Source of the DNA: Firmicutes bacterium CAG:646
Lineage (GTDB): Bacteria > Bacillota > Clostridia > Lachnospirales > Lachnospiraceae
Direction: 5' to 3'
DNA length: 31,282 nt
NCBI GenBank assembly: GCA_000432335.1
Contig: HF995386.1
Span: 47,468 to 78,749 of the forward strand
This document shows positions 15,097-22,815 of the stretch, piece by piece. The notes under the pieces were generated by a model. The model was given only the letters and a program-made list of their open reading frames with translations, did not search any database and was not told where the DNA came from. Within the stretch, counting starts at the first letter, position 1, and each line of letters opens with the position of its first letter. The position numbers and the translations under genes are program-made.

Positions 15097-15127
15097 TAAA
15101 ATAGAGAAAGTATAGAGAAAAGAACGC

Positions 15128-15133
15128 TATAAT
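15128..15133 (+). promoter_or_regulatory. Possible -10 of the two-component operon
   Basis: TATAAT at 15128-15133 matches consensus, but no good -35 is present and the implied leader would be only about 12 nt. The upstream DNA is the right end of the MITE, so the native promoter region may have been altered by the insertion. Confidence 0.35.
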
Positions 15134-15151
15134 AATGGAGGAGGAATGGAC

Positions 15152-15826
15152 ATGAACGAGAAAATTCTGGTGGTGGATGATGAAAAAGATATTCGAAAGC
15201 TTTTGACAGATTTCTTTCAACTGCAGGGGTATCAGGTATATACAGCAAGGAATGGGCAGGAAGCTTTGGATAAGATCAGTGTAAATCCAGATATTATTTT
15301 GCTGGATATTAATATGCCTCAGATGGACGGGATGGAGGTTTGCAAAAAAATCAGAAATTATGTGACCTGTCCAATTTTATTTCTTACTGCCCGTATTCAG
15401 GAACAGGATCAGATCAATGGTCTTATGATCGGTGGGGATGATTACATTATGAAGCCCTTTGCAGTGAGAGAGCTGGGAGCCCGGGTGGCAGCGCATCTTC
15501 GGCGGGAGCAGCGGACGGCAGCGCGGGAGGATGTGAGATTTCAGCAGGATTTGGTTATCAACTATTCTTCCCGTCAGGTACTTTTTCAGGGTAAGCCTAT
15601 TAATTTTACCAGAACGGAATTTGATTTAGTAGAATTTTTATCTCTCCACAAAGGACAGGTATTTTCCCGGGAGAGAATCTATGAGCTGGTATGGGGATAT
15701 GATAGTCAGGGAGACAGCGATATTATTATGGAACATATTCGAAGAATTCGAATGAAGCTGCGAAAATATACGGAGACTTCTTATATAGAAACCGTTTGGG
15801 GAGTGGGGTATAAATGGATTGGATAG
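15152..15826 (+). CDS. OmpR/PhoB-family response regulator
   Basis: A 224-residue regulator. The N-terminal receiver domain begins KILVVDDEKD with acidic Asp9-Asp10, carries the phospho-acceptor Asp52 (LLDINMPQMDG), and ends with the MKPFAVRELGARV segment. The C-terminal winged helix shows FTRTEFDLVEFLSLHKGQVFSRERIYELVWG and HIRRIRMKLRK. It would bind DNA when phosphorylated by the kinase encoded next, and probably controls the ABC genes downstream. ATG 15152 has AGGAGG at a 7-nt spacing; ATG 15146 in the same frame is too close to that site. The gene overlaps the kinase gene by 13 nt. Confidence 0.93.
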   Translation: MNEKILVVDDEKDIRKLLTDFFQLQGYQVYTARNGQEALDKISVNPDIILLDINMPQMDGMEVCKKIRNYVTCPILFLTARIQEQDQINGLMIGGDDYIMKPFAVRELGARVAAHLRREQRTAAREDVRFQQDLVINYSSRQVLFQGKPINFTRTEFDLVEFLSLHKGQVFSRERIYELVWGYDSQGDSDIIMEHIRRIRMKLRKYTETSYIETVWGVGYKWIG

Positions 15827-17034
15827 ATGAGCAGTTGGAGAAACTGATGCGCAGGCTGGAGCGGACAGATCTGAAATGGTCGCTGATTCTTTATATAGGG
15901 ATCGCCGTGGTGAGTGCGCTTTTGGCGGCAATATTGACGGCGCAGATCTGCAGCAGCTGGATGGAAGTTCTGATGATGCCCTACTCTCAGGAAGAGGTGA
16001 TCAGAGGATTCGATCAGGAAGGAAATCAAGTGTTTTTCCGAGGGGAGACGGGCTACCATGAACTTCCCCGGAGCGTTACTGTGGGTGTAGCTATACTCCA
16101 GATTATAGGAAATTGCAGCATGGTGGTATATGCGTTGGCAGGAGTATTTTTGGTGGCGCGATTCTATTATAAAAAGAAGTTGAATCCTCCAATTCAAATT
16201 CTTCTGAGGGAAGCAGAAAAAATCGGGAACAATGAATTGGATCATCCCTGTTATTACGACAGCCCGGATGAGATGGGACGGGTCTGCAATGCAGTGGATC
16301 AGATGCGAATACAGCTGGCAGAGCGGCAGGGAAAAATATGGGAGCAGATGGAAGAACAGAGGAGGCTAAATGCTGCTTTTGCCCACGATATGCGTACCCC
16401 TCTCACAGTACTGCATGGTTATGTGGATTTACTTTCCATGTATCAGGATAGTGGTCAGATCTCGCAGGAAAAGCTTCAGGAGATTCTTGAGATGATGGAC
16501 GGACAAGTATATCGTTTGGAAGAATACGCCAATACCATGAAGAAAATTCACGGATTGGACGAGCGGGAAGTTCAGAAAAAGAAAAGGACGCTTGGAGAAA
16601 TTTTCGGACGATTGCAGGAGACCGTGGATATTTTGAATCATACGCAGGATATTTGTCTGGAAATGGACGCTATGGAAGAAAAAGAACAGCAGGTGGCGGC
16701 AGATATTTCCATGATTCTGGAAGTGGCAGATAATCTGATTTCCAACGCTTTGCGTTATGCAAAAAGCAGGATTCAGATTCGCCTTCTTTATGAAAAAGAG
16801 GCGGAACGTCTTGTGCTGTATGTGTGGGATGACGGGAGAGGATTTACAGGAGAAGAGCTGAAGATGGCTGTGCAGCCTTATTATGGAGAAGAAAAAGGCG
16901 AAGGGAACCATTTTGGAATTGGTCTGTCGATAGCGAAAACTCTTTGCGAAAAACAGGGGGGAAGTCTGAGCCTTTCCAACAGTATGCAGGGAGGCGCTAT
17001 CGTGTGCAGTACATTTCAGTGTGAAAAATTTTAA
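15814..17034 (+). CDS. Membrane sensor histidine kinase
   Basis: A 406-residue kinase. Transmembrane helices at about 22-45 and 90-117 enclose a roughly 45-residue extracytoplasmic loop, so the sensor region is small. A HAMP-like linker (120-175) follows. The phosphorylation site is His191 in FAHDMRTPLT. The ATPase domain has the N box (DNLISNALRYA, Asn307), DDGRGF (339-344) and GIGLSIAK (368-375). It should phosphorylate the co-transcribed response regulator. Such short-loop kinases beside ABC-2 transporters often sense cell-envelope stress or peptide antibiotics, but the signal here is unknown. Confidence 0.92.
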   Translation: MDWIDEQLEKLMRRLERTDLKWSLILYIGIAVVSALLAAILTAQICSSWMEVLMMPYSQEEVIRGFDQEGNQVFFRGETGYHELPRSVTVGVAILQIIGNCSMVVYALAGVFLVARFYYKKKLNPPIQILLREAEKIGNNELDHPCYYDSPDEMGRVCNAVDQMRIQLAERQGKIWEQMEEQRRLNAAFAHDMRTPLTVLHGYVDLLSMYQDSGQISQEKLQEILEMMDGQVYRLEEYANTMKKIHGLDEREVQKKKRTLGEIFGRLQETVDILNHTQDICLEMDAMEEKEQQVAADISMILEVADNLISNALRYAKSRIQIRLLYEKEAERLVLYVWDDGRGFTGEELKMAVQPYYGEEKGEGNHFGIGLSIAKTLCEKQGGSLSLSNSMQGGAIVCSTFQCEKF

Positions 17035-17061
17035 AAATTATAGGAAAAAAATAGAGATTTG

Positions 17062-17074
17062 CCAGTTATACTGG
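17062..17074. promoter_or_regulatory. Short palindrome upstream of the ABC genes
   Basis: CCAGT-TAT-ACTGG is a perfect inverted repeat in the 95-bp gap between the kinase and the ABC ATPase gene. It could be an operator for the adjacent regulator, although OmpR-type proteins usually prefer direct repeats. No convincing promoter hexamer pair was identified in this gap. Confidence 0.3.
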
Positions 17075-17129
17075 ATTCATAACAAGATGTTGAGGTTAAA
17101 AAAGGCATCATAACAGAAAGGGGAGAGTT

Positions 17130-18008
17130 ATGAATACAGAAATTGTATTAAAGGATTTGGACAAATATTATGGGAAAAAGCAGGCATTGCGGCGGGTGAA
17201 TCTCACAATTTCTCAGGGGATGTTCGGACTTTTGGGACCGAATGGAGCGGGAAAGACCACGTTGATGAAGATTCTTGCAACACTTTTGCCGAAGACGGGA
17301 GGGAAAGTAACGATTTGCGGTACGGATATTTCTCAGGAGAGAGAAATTCGCCGGATGGTAGGGTATCTTCCCCAGGATTTTTCCATGTATGGAAATATGA
17401 CGGTATATGAAGCCATGGATTATCTTGGTGTTTTATCCGGGATGAAAAAAGCAGAGCGGAGAGAACGGATTCCTATGTTGCTGGAGAAAGTAAATCTTAC
17501 GGAGAATCATGGGACGAAGGTGAAGGCGATGTCGGGAGGAATGCGAAGGAGACTGGGGATCGCGCAGGCGATCTTACATAATCCTCGGGTTTTGATCGTG
17601 GATGAGCCCACGGCAGGGCTGGATCCGGAAGAGAGGGTGCGTTTTCGGAACTTACTCTTTGAAATTGCGGAAGAGAGAATCGTTATCTTGTCCACTCATA
17701 TTGTGGGAGATATCGAGGCTACCTGCGAAAATATTGCAGTGCTCAATCAGGGGGAATTATTGTTTCAGGGAACCGTTACAGATTTACTGGAACATGCGGA
17801 GGGGAAAATATTTACCGCAACAGTTTCCCGTATGGAGCTTCCTATGCTGAAAAAACAGTATGAAGTGACTAGTATGCTGATTCAGGGAAATGAGGCGCAG
17901 GTGCGGTTTGTGGCGGAAGAAAAGCCCTTTGCCAGCGCTAATCTCTGTGAGCCAAATGTAGAGGACGCCTATATGTTTCTTATGCAGGAAAAGCGAGGTG
18001 AAAAGTAA
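17130..18008 (+). CDS. ABC transporter ATP-binding protein (ABC-2 / BcrA-like)
   Basis: A 292-residue ATPase with Walker A GPNGAGKTT (36-44), the Q-loop region GYLPQDFSMYGNMTVYEAM, signature MSGGMRRRLGIAQ, Walker B VLIVDEPTAGLD and the H-loop STHIVGD. A C-terminal extension of about 75 residues is typical of exporters of this group. It powers the two membrane subunits encoded next; its TAA stop overlaps the ATG of the first permease by 1 nt (TAATG). It lies behind a two-component system that probably regulates it. The cargo is unknown; antibiotic-peptide resistance or a housekeeping envelope function are both plausible. Confidence 0.92.
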   Translation: MNTEIVLKDLDKYYGKKQALRRVNLTISQGMFGLLGPNGAGKTTLMKILATLLPKTGGKVTICGTDISQEREIRRMVGYLPQDFSMYGNMTVYEAMDYLGVLSGMKKAERRERIPMLLEKVNLTENHGTKVKAMSGGMRRRLGIAQAILHNPRVLIVDEPTAGLDPEERVRFRNLLFEIAEERIVILSTHIVGDIEATCENIAVLNQGELLFQGTVTDLLEHAEGKIFTATVSRMELPMLKKQYEVTSMLIQGNEAQVRFVAEEKPFASANLCEPNVEDAYMFLMQEKRGEK

Positions 18009-19255
18009 TGTTTGGAACCTTGTTTTTCAAAGAATGCAGACAGATTTTAAAAAGTCTTACTTATTATATTTTGGTGGTGGGACTGGTATTTTTCTATGGA
18101 AGTCAGATGGGAACTATCACACAATTTCAAAAACCTGCAAAGGGAGAGGAAGGTTCCTACGGATTTAAGCCCAGTGAGGATAAACAGAAGGTGATGGAAG
18201 CAACATTGGCAATTCTGGCGACAGAATATGAGGAAAATGTTTATGTCACGTATCCGGTGGGATTTTATAAGAGTGTGGTTTTAAAGGAAGAGAAAAAAGA
18301 GCAGATTCAGAAAATTCTGGAGGATTGTACCGGACTTTCCGAAGGATATGGGACACAGATCGAGCCGGGTGAGGTTACGGAAAGTGCAGGAGGCATGGTG
18401 GTGAGTTATGAGACGCCGGACGGAAGGCTGAAGCCCCGGGAAGATCTGACGTATGAAGAATTTTTGAAACAGATGGAAAAGGCAGATGAGATTCTTGGCG
18501 GCGGAAGCAGTTATGCTCCGGAACAGGTGGGAGACAATGCGCACGACCCTCTTACTTATGAGGAAGCTTTGGCTAGTTATGAAGCCAGTCTGTATGAAGA
18601 TAAAGTGAGCAGAGGATATGCCCGTCTGTTCTGTGACTATATGGGACTTATGCTGGCAATTCTTCCGGTATTTCTTGCAGTGGCGAGAAGCCTTAGGGAT
18701 AAAAGAGCGCAGGCGGATCAGGTGATCTATGTGCGGCAGGCTTCTTCGACAGCAATCATGATGAGCCGGTATCTGGCAGCGGTGGTTATGATCAGCATAC
18801 CAGTTTTACTGATCAGTATAATGCCTTTGACACAGTGTATTTACTATGGAAGTGTGCTGGGTGTATCGGTGGATATTTTTGCTTTTGTGAAATATTTTTG
18901 CGGATGGCTTCTTCCGTCGATTGCGGTGACTACGGCTATGGGATTTTTTATGACAGAGCTTACCAATGGTCCAATGGCGATTCTGGTTCAGGGCATCTGG
19001 TGGCTGCTCAGTATTTTTATGAGCGCTATGAATCTGGTTGGAGCAGTAGGATGGAATCTGATCCCACGATTTAATTCTGAGACAGGAACAGCTATCTGGC
19101 AGGAAGGTTTTTCTCAGATGGTAAAAAACAGAGTATTCTATATGATTCTGGCGATATTATTGGCAGCGGGCGCTACAGGGATTTATCACTTGAAGAGAAG
19201 GGGAGTGCTGGGAAATGGAAGGAAAATTTTTTCCAATCGTAAAAGAGTATCTTAA
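18008..19255 (+). CDS. ABC transporter permease subunit 1
   Basis: A 415-residue membrane protein. It has one N-terminal helix (about 15-33), then a long hydrophilic, acidic segment of roughly 170 residues that should lie outside the membrane. At least five helices follow in the C-terminal half (MGLMLAILPVFLAVA, YLAAVVMISIPVLLISIM, and others). This is an ABC-2-like layout without close resemblance to a named exporter. It is translationally coupled to the ATPase gene and overlaps the next gene by 41 nt. The large extracytoplasmic domain could bind a peptide or present a substrate. Confidence 0.8.
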   Translation: MFGTLFFKECRQILKSLTYYILVVGLVFFYGSQMGTITQFQKPAKGEEGSYGFKPSEDKQKVMEATLAILATEYEENVYVTYPVGFYKSVVLKEEKKEQIQKILEDCTGLSEGYGTQIEPGEVTESAGGMVVSYETPDGRLKPREDLTYEEFLKQMEKADEILGGGSSYAPEQVGDNAHDPLTYEEALASYEASLYEDKVSRGYARLFCDYMGLMLAILPVFLAVARSLRDKRAQADQVIYVRQASSTAIMMSRYLAAVVMISIPVLLISIMPLTQCIYYGSVLGVSVDIFAFVKYFCGWLLPSIAVTTAMGFFMTELTNGPMAILVQGIWWLLSIFMSAMNLVGAVGWNLIPRFNSETGTAIWQEGFSQMVKNRVFYMILAILLAAGATGIYHLKRRGVLGNGRKIFSNRKRVS

Positions 19256-19859
19256 ACATCACTATGCGGGTCATGTGTTGGCTGCCTTCTTATTTTGCGC
19301 AGCGGCGCCGCTGATCATGGGAATAGAGGCCTTGAATCCACAGCAGTCGGCGCAGGTACTGGAAATGTATTTTTCTATTGTGGGAATTGTACTTCTGGTT
19401 CCTCTTTTTATGCCGGATCAGAATAGGGATATCCGGGATGTGGTGGCATCACGGGAGACGCCTATGTTGTACATTCACAGTATACGGCTGGTGACAGAGC
19501 TTGTTTTGCTGGCAGTATTTCTATTGATTTTCCTTTTCTGGATGCGGTGGGGAGAATGCCAGATATCCATCTGGGAAAATTTTGTCGGGACATTTGCGAA
19601 CTGCCTGTTCCTTGGAGGTTTGGGCATCTGCTTTTTTGGAATTTCCGATAATCTTCCAGTGGCCTATATGATTCCCATGTTCTATTATATAGCAAATTAT
19701 GGCGGCAGAAAGCACCTGGGTTCTTTTTACCTCTTTTCTATGATGGCGGGGGGAAACGCACAGGAAAAGATATGGCTGGCAGCAGGGGGCGTACTGCTGA
19801 TTTTCCTAGGTATCTGTTGGAGAGACAAAGCGCAGGTAAAAATTTTTAAAAAAGATTGA
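19215..19859 (+). CDS. ABC transporter permease subunit 2 (small membrane protein)
   Basis: A 214-residue, very hydrophobic protein with about six predicted helices (for example VLAAFLFCAAAPLIMG, YFSIVGIVLLVPLFM, LVLLAVFLLIFLFWM). It has no enzymatic motif. Its start lies inside the end of the preceding permease gene, with GGGGAG upstream, so the two are probably made together and form the membrane part of one transporter. The -35 box of the mntP promoter overlaps its stop codon. I do not recognise a named family beyond ABC-2-associated membrane proteins. Confidence 0.75.
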   Translation: MEGKFFPIVKEYLKHHYAGHVLAAFLFCAAAPLIMGIEALNPQQSAQVLEMYFSIVGIVLLVPLFMPDQNRDIRDVVASRETPMLYIHSIRLVTELVLLAVFLLIFLFWMRWGECQISIWENFVGTFANCLFLGGLGICFFGISDNLPVAYMIPMFYYIANYGGRKHLGSFYLFSMMAGGNAQEKIWLAAGGVLLIFLGICWRDKAQVKIFKKD

Positions 19860-19884
19860 CAGCACTTTTGGCAAAGCATAAAAT
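19856..19884 (+). promoter_or_regulatory. Consensus promoter of mntP
   Basis: TTGACA (19856-19861), 17-bp spacer, TAAAAT (19879-19884). The -35 overlaps the stop codon of the ABC permease. Transcription would start near 19891, leaving a leader of about 64 nt that carries the terminator-like hairpin at 19909-19937. Confidence 0.8.
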
Positions 19885-19908
19885 AGTGCATAAACCATAG
19901 GATTTGGA

Positions 19909-19937
19909 GGCTGGCGCGAGAAGCGGCAGCCCCTTTT
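19909..19937 (+). terminator. Terminator-like hairpin in the mntP leader
   Basis: The stem is GGCTG with CAGCC and an inner CGC/GCG around a GAGA loop, followed by CCTTTTT. It ends just before the mntP ribosome binding site (GGAGG). It can serve as the ABC-operon terminator, but being downstream of the mntP promoter it would also attenuate mntP. The leader looks too short for a full yybP-ykoY manganese riboswitch. Confidence 0.65.
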
Positions 19938-19954
19938 TACGGAGGAAAAAGAAA

Positions 19955-20530
19955 ATGAGTATTTTTGCACTATTTACATTGGCGGTGGGCCTGTCCATGG
20001 ATGCTTTTGCGGTAGCTGTCTGTAAAGGGCTTGCCATGAAGAAGATTACAGTGGGGAAAGCAGTAATCGTAGGATTGTGGTTCGGTGGTTTTCAGGGCTT
20101 GATGCCTCTGCTCGGATATTTTCTGGGAGTACAGTTTGAGGATAAGATCACTTCCGTGGATCATTGGATTGCTTTTGTACTGCTGGGACTGATCGGCCTT
20201 AATATGATCCGGGAAGCGTTAGCAAAAGATGAGGAAGAATGTCCATCCTGCAATGGGGAGGCAAATCTGTCAGTAAAAAGTATGTTTGTACTGGCGGTGG
20301 CAACCAGCATTGACGCACTGGCGGTGGGCGTAACTTTTGCATTTCTGAAGGTAAATATCTGGTTTGCTGTTGCCAGCATAGGAATCACCACCTTTTGCTT
20401 TTCGATGGCAGGCGTTAAAGTGGGAAATGTCTTTGGAACAAAATATAAATCAAAAGCAGAACTGGCAGGCGGAATCATATTGATTCTTTTGGGAACAAAA
20501 ATTCTTTTAGAACACCTGGGAGTTTTTTGA
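19955..20530 (+). CDS. mntP: Manganese efflux pump MntP
   Basis: A 191-residue membrane protein with about six helices and two family motifs: SMDAFAVAVCKGLAM (Asp16) in the first half and the matching TSIDALAVGVTFAFL in the second. A short cytoplasmic loop contains CPSCNGE. MntP exports Mn2+ and protects against its excess. ATG 19955 has GGAGG at a suitable distance and yields the family's start (M-x-I-F-x-L-F); upstream in-frame starts fall inside the leader hairpin. It has its own promoter and a strong downstream terminator, so it is a single-gene transcript. Confidence 0.93.
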   Translation: MSIFALFTLAVGLSMDAFAVAVCKGLAMKKITVGKAVIVGLWFGGFQGLMPLLGYFLGVQFEDKITSVDHWIAFVLLGLIGLNMIREALAKDEEECPSCNGEANLSVKSMFVLAVATSIDALAVGVTFAFLKVNIWFAVASIGITTFCFSMAGVKVGNVFGTKYKSKAELAGGIILILLGTKILLEHLGVF

Positions 20531-20562
20531 AAACATTTTTTATAAGATTAGATTTAGAAGAG

Positions 20563-20605
20563 TCTTGTATATGCGAGAAAGGTACAGCATATACAAGATT
20601 TTTTT
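20563..20605 (+). terminator. Intrinsic terminator of mntP
   Basis: A perfect 12-bp stem TCTTGTATATGC / GCATATACAAGA with a 12-nt loop, then seven Ts (20599-20605). It begins 32 nt after the mntP stop. Confidence 0.92.
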
Positions 20606-20679
20606 ATGAGATATAGTCTGAAAATTTAATGCAATATTGAGAAATGTAAGAAAAAAGTAAAACCTTCTATACAGGGAAA

Positions 20680-20688
20680 TGTTATAAT
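20680..20688 (+). promoter_or_regulatory. Extended -10 promoter of the surface-protein gene
   Basis: TGTTATAAT (20680-20688) is a perfect extended -10. The upstream -35 is weak, as is common for extended -10 promoters. The start codon follows about 43 nt downstream of the -10. Confidence 0.6.
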
Positions 20689-20730
20689 GTAGGAAACAAA
20701 TAAAGTGCGTTTGAACTGGAGGTGAGTAGT

Positions 20731-22590
20731 ATGTTGAAGAATAACAAAGTTTCCCGATGGTTATCTGTCTTTCTGACTCTGGTGATGGTGTTAGCCTTAA
20801 TGCCAGTGAAAGAGGTAAGGGCTGCGGAAGTCGAACAGGATGTGTTTGTCATTACTTCTTTTGAAAAACAGGATGAGTGGAAATTAGAAAAGAACACGTT
20901 TGCAGCAGGTACGAAAACAGAGGATATGAAGTTCCCTACAGAGTGGAAAGTGATGGGATATCATCAGGCAGATCCGGAGAAAATAGCAGAGGAAAAACTT
21001 CTGGAAAAGCTGGCCTGGGAGGGAACAGTAATTCAGAAAGAGCAAAGTACAGAAAAGAGTCTGTATTCGGAAAAAGCGCTGGCAGGTGAATATATGTTTC
21101 GTCTGCTACTTCCTCAAAATATGAAGGTAGAAGAGGGGGTGAATGTTCCCTCTCAGAAAGTAATCATTACAGAGGAAAGCACAAAACCAGAAGAACCGAA
21201 AGCAGAGGAACCGAAGCCAGAAGAGCCTAAGGTAGAAGAACCAAAAGCAGAAGAACCGGAACCAGAAGTTCCGAAGAATGATCCGGCGCCGCAGAAGGAA
21301 CCGATTAGCTGGCAGTTGAAAGCCAGAATAGAAGAGCTGACCCGAGGAGATCAGAGGATTCTTCTGGGAAAACGCTACAGAGTTGCTTGTGAGGTGACCG
21401 GGGAAGGAGTAGATTCGTTGAATCCTCCTAAAGTAACCTATGAGGTTATTGAGGGTAAAGACGTGATGAAGGTTGATGCAGAAGGAATCGCAGAACCTCA
21501 AAGCGCAGGCAATTTTAAGCTTCGCGTGTCTTGTGAAACGCCGGAAAATGTAGTTTGCGATCCAGTAGTTCTTGAGGGTGTAGTAAAAGTACAGGATACG
21601 GACGCCACGATTCATTGGTTCAGAATCGGAAAATGGGAAGGCAAGATTACAGAAAATTCTAATGGAAGTGAAATTGTTGTGGAGGTTCCTTACGGGACAG
21701 ATGTGACGAAACTGATTCCTGATTTTGAAATTGGCGAATATGCAACAGTAGACAAAGAAATGCTGACTGAGCAGGACTTTACCAATCCAGTAATCTACAC
21801 TGTTACCTCTGAGGATGGAAAAAATGTAACTACTTATACGGTGAGAGTTCAGGTGGTATGTACACATCAGTGGCAGCCGGCGACCTGTACGAAGCCGGAG
21901 ACTTGTCAGGTCTGCGGAAATACCAGAGGGGAAGCGAAAGGGCACAGTTGGAAAGAAGCCACTTGTACGGAGCCAAAAACCTGTACCGTGTGTAAAGTGA
22001 CAGAGGGCAGTCCTCTGGGACATAGCTGGGGAGAATGGAAACTGGTGAAAAAACCTACGACAAAAGAGGGCGGTCTGGAAGAGAGGATCTGTTCCAGATG
22101 TCAGGAAAAAGAAACCAGAGAAGTTCCCCGCTTGAACATTATTGGAAAAGCAGAAAATAATTATATTACCGGCATAAAAGAGAAAGGCGTATATGGACTG
22201 GACGAAGTGATTACGATTCAGGCATACGGCGATGGCATGAAGAATGAAAAACCGATTGCCAACGATGTGCGGTATCTTCCGACCGGCTGGCAGATTTCTA
22301 CTTATACGGGATGGGATAAAGAGCCTTACCAGGCATCCTTCCGTATCAAGACAGCAGGAAATTATCAGTTGCAGGTGCATTTCCAGAAACAGGTATTTGA
22401 CGGAGAAAAATGGGTGAATCAAAAAGAGACGGATGTGAAAAAAGTAAACTTCACTATTTCAACAAATAAAGTTGTTCCGGTAAAGACTGGCGATGAGAGT
22501 CCGATATTGATGCTGGCAGTGCTGGTTCTTTTGTCAGCAACAGCTATGGCAATAGGGATGGGCTGGAGGCTGCGCAGAAAGATCAGATAA
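20731..22590 (+). CDS. Cell-wall anchored surface protein with Pro/Glu stalk and Cys-rich repeats
   Basis: A 619-residue secreted protein. It begins with a signal peptide (WLSVFLTLVMVLALMPVKEVRAAE). A globular region of about 120 residues follows, then a stalk built on repeats of EEPKAEEPKPEEPK. A DUF5018-like beta domain (VPYGTDVTKLIPDFEIGEYATVD) comes next. After it are two CxHxW/TCTxPxTCxxC units (CTHQWQPATCTKPETCQVCG and its copy), known from Lachnospiraceae surface proteins. The C-terminus has PVKTGDES, a hydrophobic helix and RLRRKIR, i.e. a sortase-type sorting signal of KTGD variety. ATG 20731 is chosen because GTG 20722 lies inside the GGAGGTG ribosome site. The ligand is unknown; it is a probable adhesin or wall protein. 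Confidence 0.85.
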   Translation: MLKNNKVSRWLSVFLTLVMVLALMPVKEVRAAEVEQDVFVITSFEKQDEWKLEKNTFAAGTKTEDMKFPTEWKVMGYHQADPEKIAEEKLLEKLAWEGTVIQKEQSTEKSLYSEKALAGEYMFRLLLPQNMKVEEGVNVPSQKVIITEESTKPEEPKAEEPKPEEPKVEEPKAEEPEPEVPKNDPAPQKEPISWQLKARIEELTRGDQRILLGKRYRVACEVTGEGVDSLNPPKVTYEVIEGKDVMKVDAEGIAEPQSAGNFKLRVSCETPENVVCDPVVLEGVVKVQDTDATIHWFRIGKWEGKITENSNGSEIVVEVPYGTDVTKLIPDFEIGEYATVDKEMLTEQDFTNPVIYTVTSEDGKNVTTYTVRVQVVCTHQWQPATCTKPETCQVCGNTRGEAKGHSWKEATCTEPKTCTVCKVTEGSPLGHSWGEWKLVKKPTTKEGGLEERICSRCQEKETREVPRLNIIGKAENNYITGIKEKGVYGLDEVITIQAYGDGMKNEKPIANDVRYLPTGWQISTYTGWDKEPYQASFRIKTAGNYQLQVHFQKQVFDGEKWVNQKETDVKKVNFTISTNKVVPVKTGDESPILMLAVLVLLSATAMAIGMGWRLRRKIR

Positions 22591-22594
22591 ATGA

Positions 22595-22663
22595 GCGCCT
22601 GTTAATGAGTAAAACAGTGGCGTTAGCCACGATAAGCACGCAGTGCGGTTTTACGAATGGCGC
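22595..22663. repeat. Three-way-junction inverted-repeat element
   Basis: Nested pairs: GCGCC (22595-22599) with GGCGC (22659-22663), then GTAAAAC (22609-22615) with GTTTTAC (22648-22654). Inside are two hairpins, GTGGC-gtta-GCCAC (22617-22630) and GCAC-gca-GTGC (22636-22646). There is no T-tract, so this is not a simple terminator. It occupies the gap after the surface-protein gene and may be a dispersed repeat or a small structured RNA. I did not see a second copy in the window. Confidence 0.6.
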
Positions 22664-22708
22664 AGGCTGAATTGTTATAAATTATCAGGTTGAAGCTTTT
22701 GTATACTC

Positions 22709-22737
22709 TTGCGAAAATAGTCTAAAAATGGTACACT
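22709..22737 (+). promoter_or_regulatory. Promoter of the ferredoxin gene
   Basis: TTGCGA (22709-22714), 17-bp spacer, TACACT (22732-22737). This gives a leader of about 70 nt containing a small CTGCC/GGCAG hairpin. GGAGG precedes the ATG at 22816. Confidence 0.6.
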
Positions 22738-22815
22738 TATCAGAAGTAAATTCATTACTGCCGGGGCAGCAGATTTCCCGGGAGAGATTATTTAATTAAA
22801 GCGGAGGATGCATAA

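Noticed and set aside
14861..15100. Small open frames of 60-75 codons inside the MITE-like repeat
   Set aside because: They arise from the palindromic, GC-rich arms, occur on both strands and are not retained in the 23861 copy.
15083..15133. MITE right end supplying a -35 (TTGACC) for the response-regulator promoter
   Set aside because: The distance to any plausible -10 is wrong: 22 bp to TATAGA and 39 bp to TATAAT.
19891..19954. yybP-ykoY manganese riboswitch upstream of mntP
   Set aside because: The leader is only about 64 nt and lacks the two conserved internal loops I would expect; kept only as a hairpin/attenuator.
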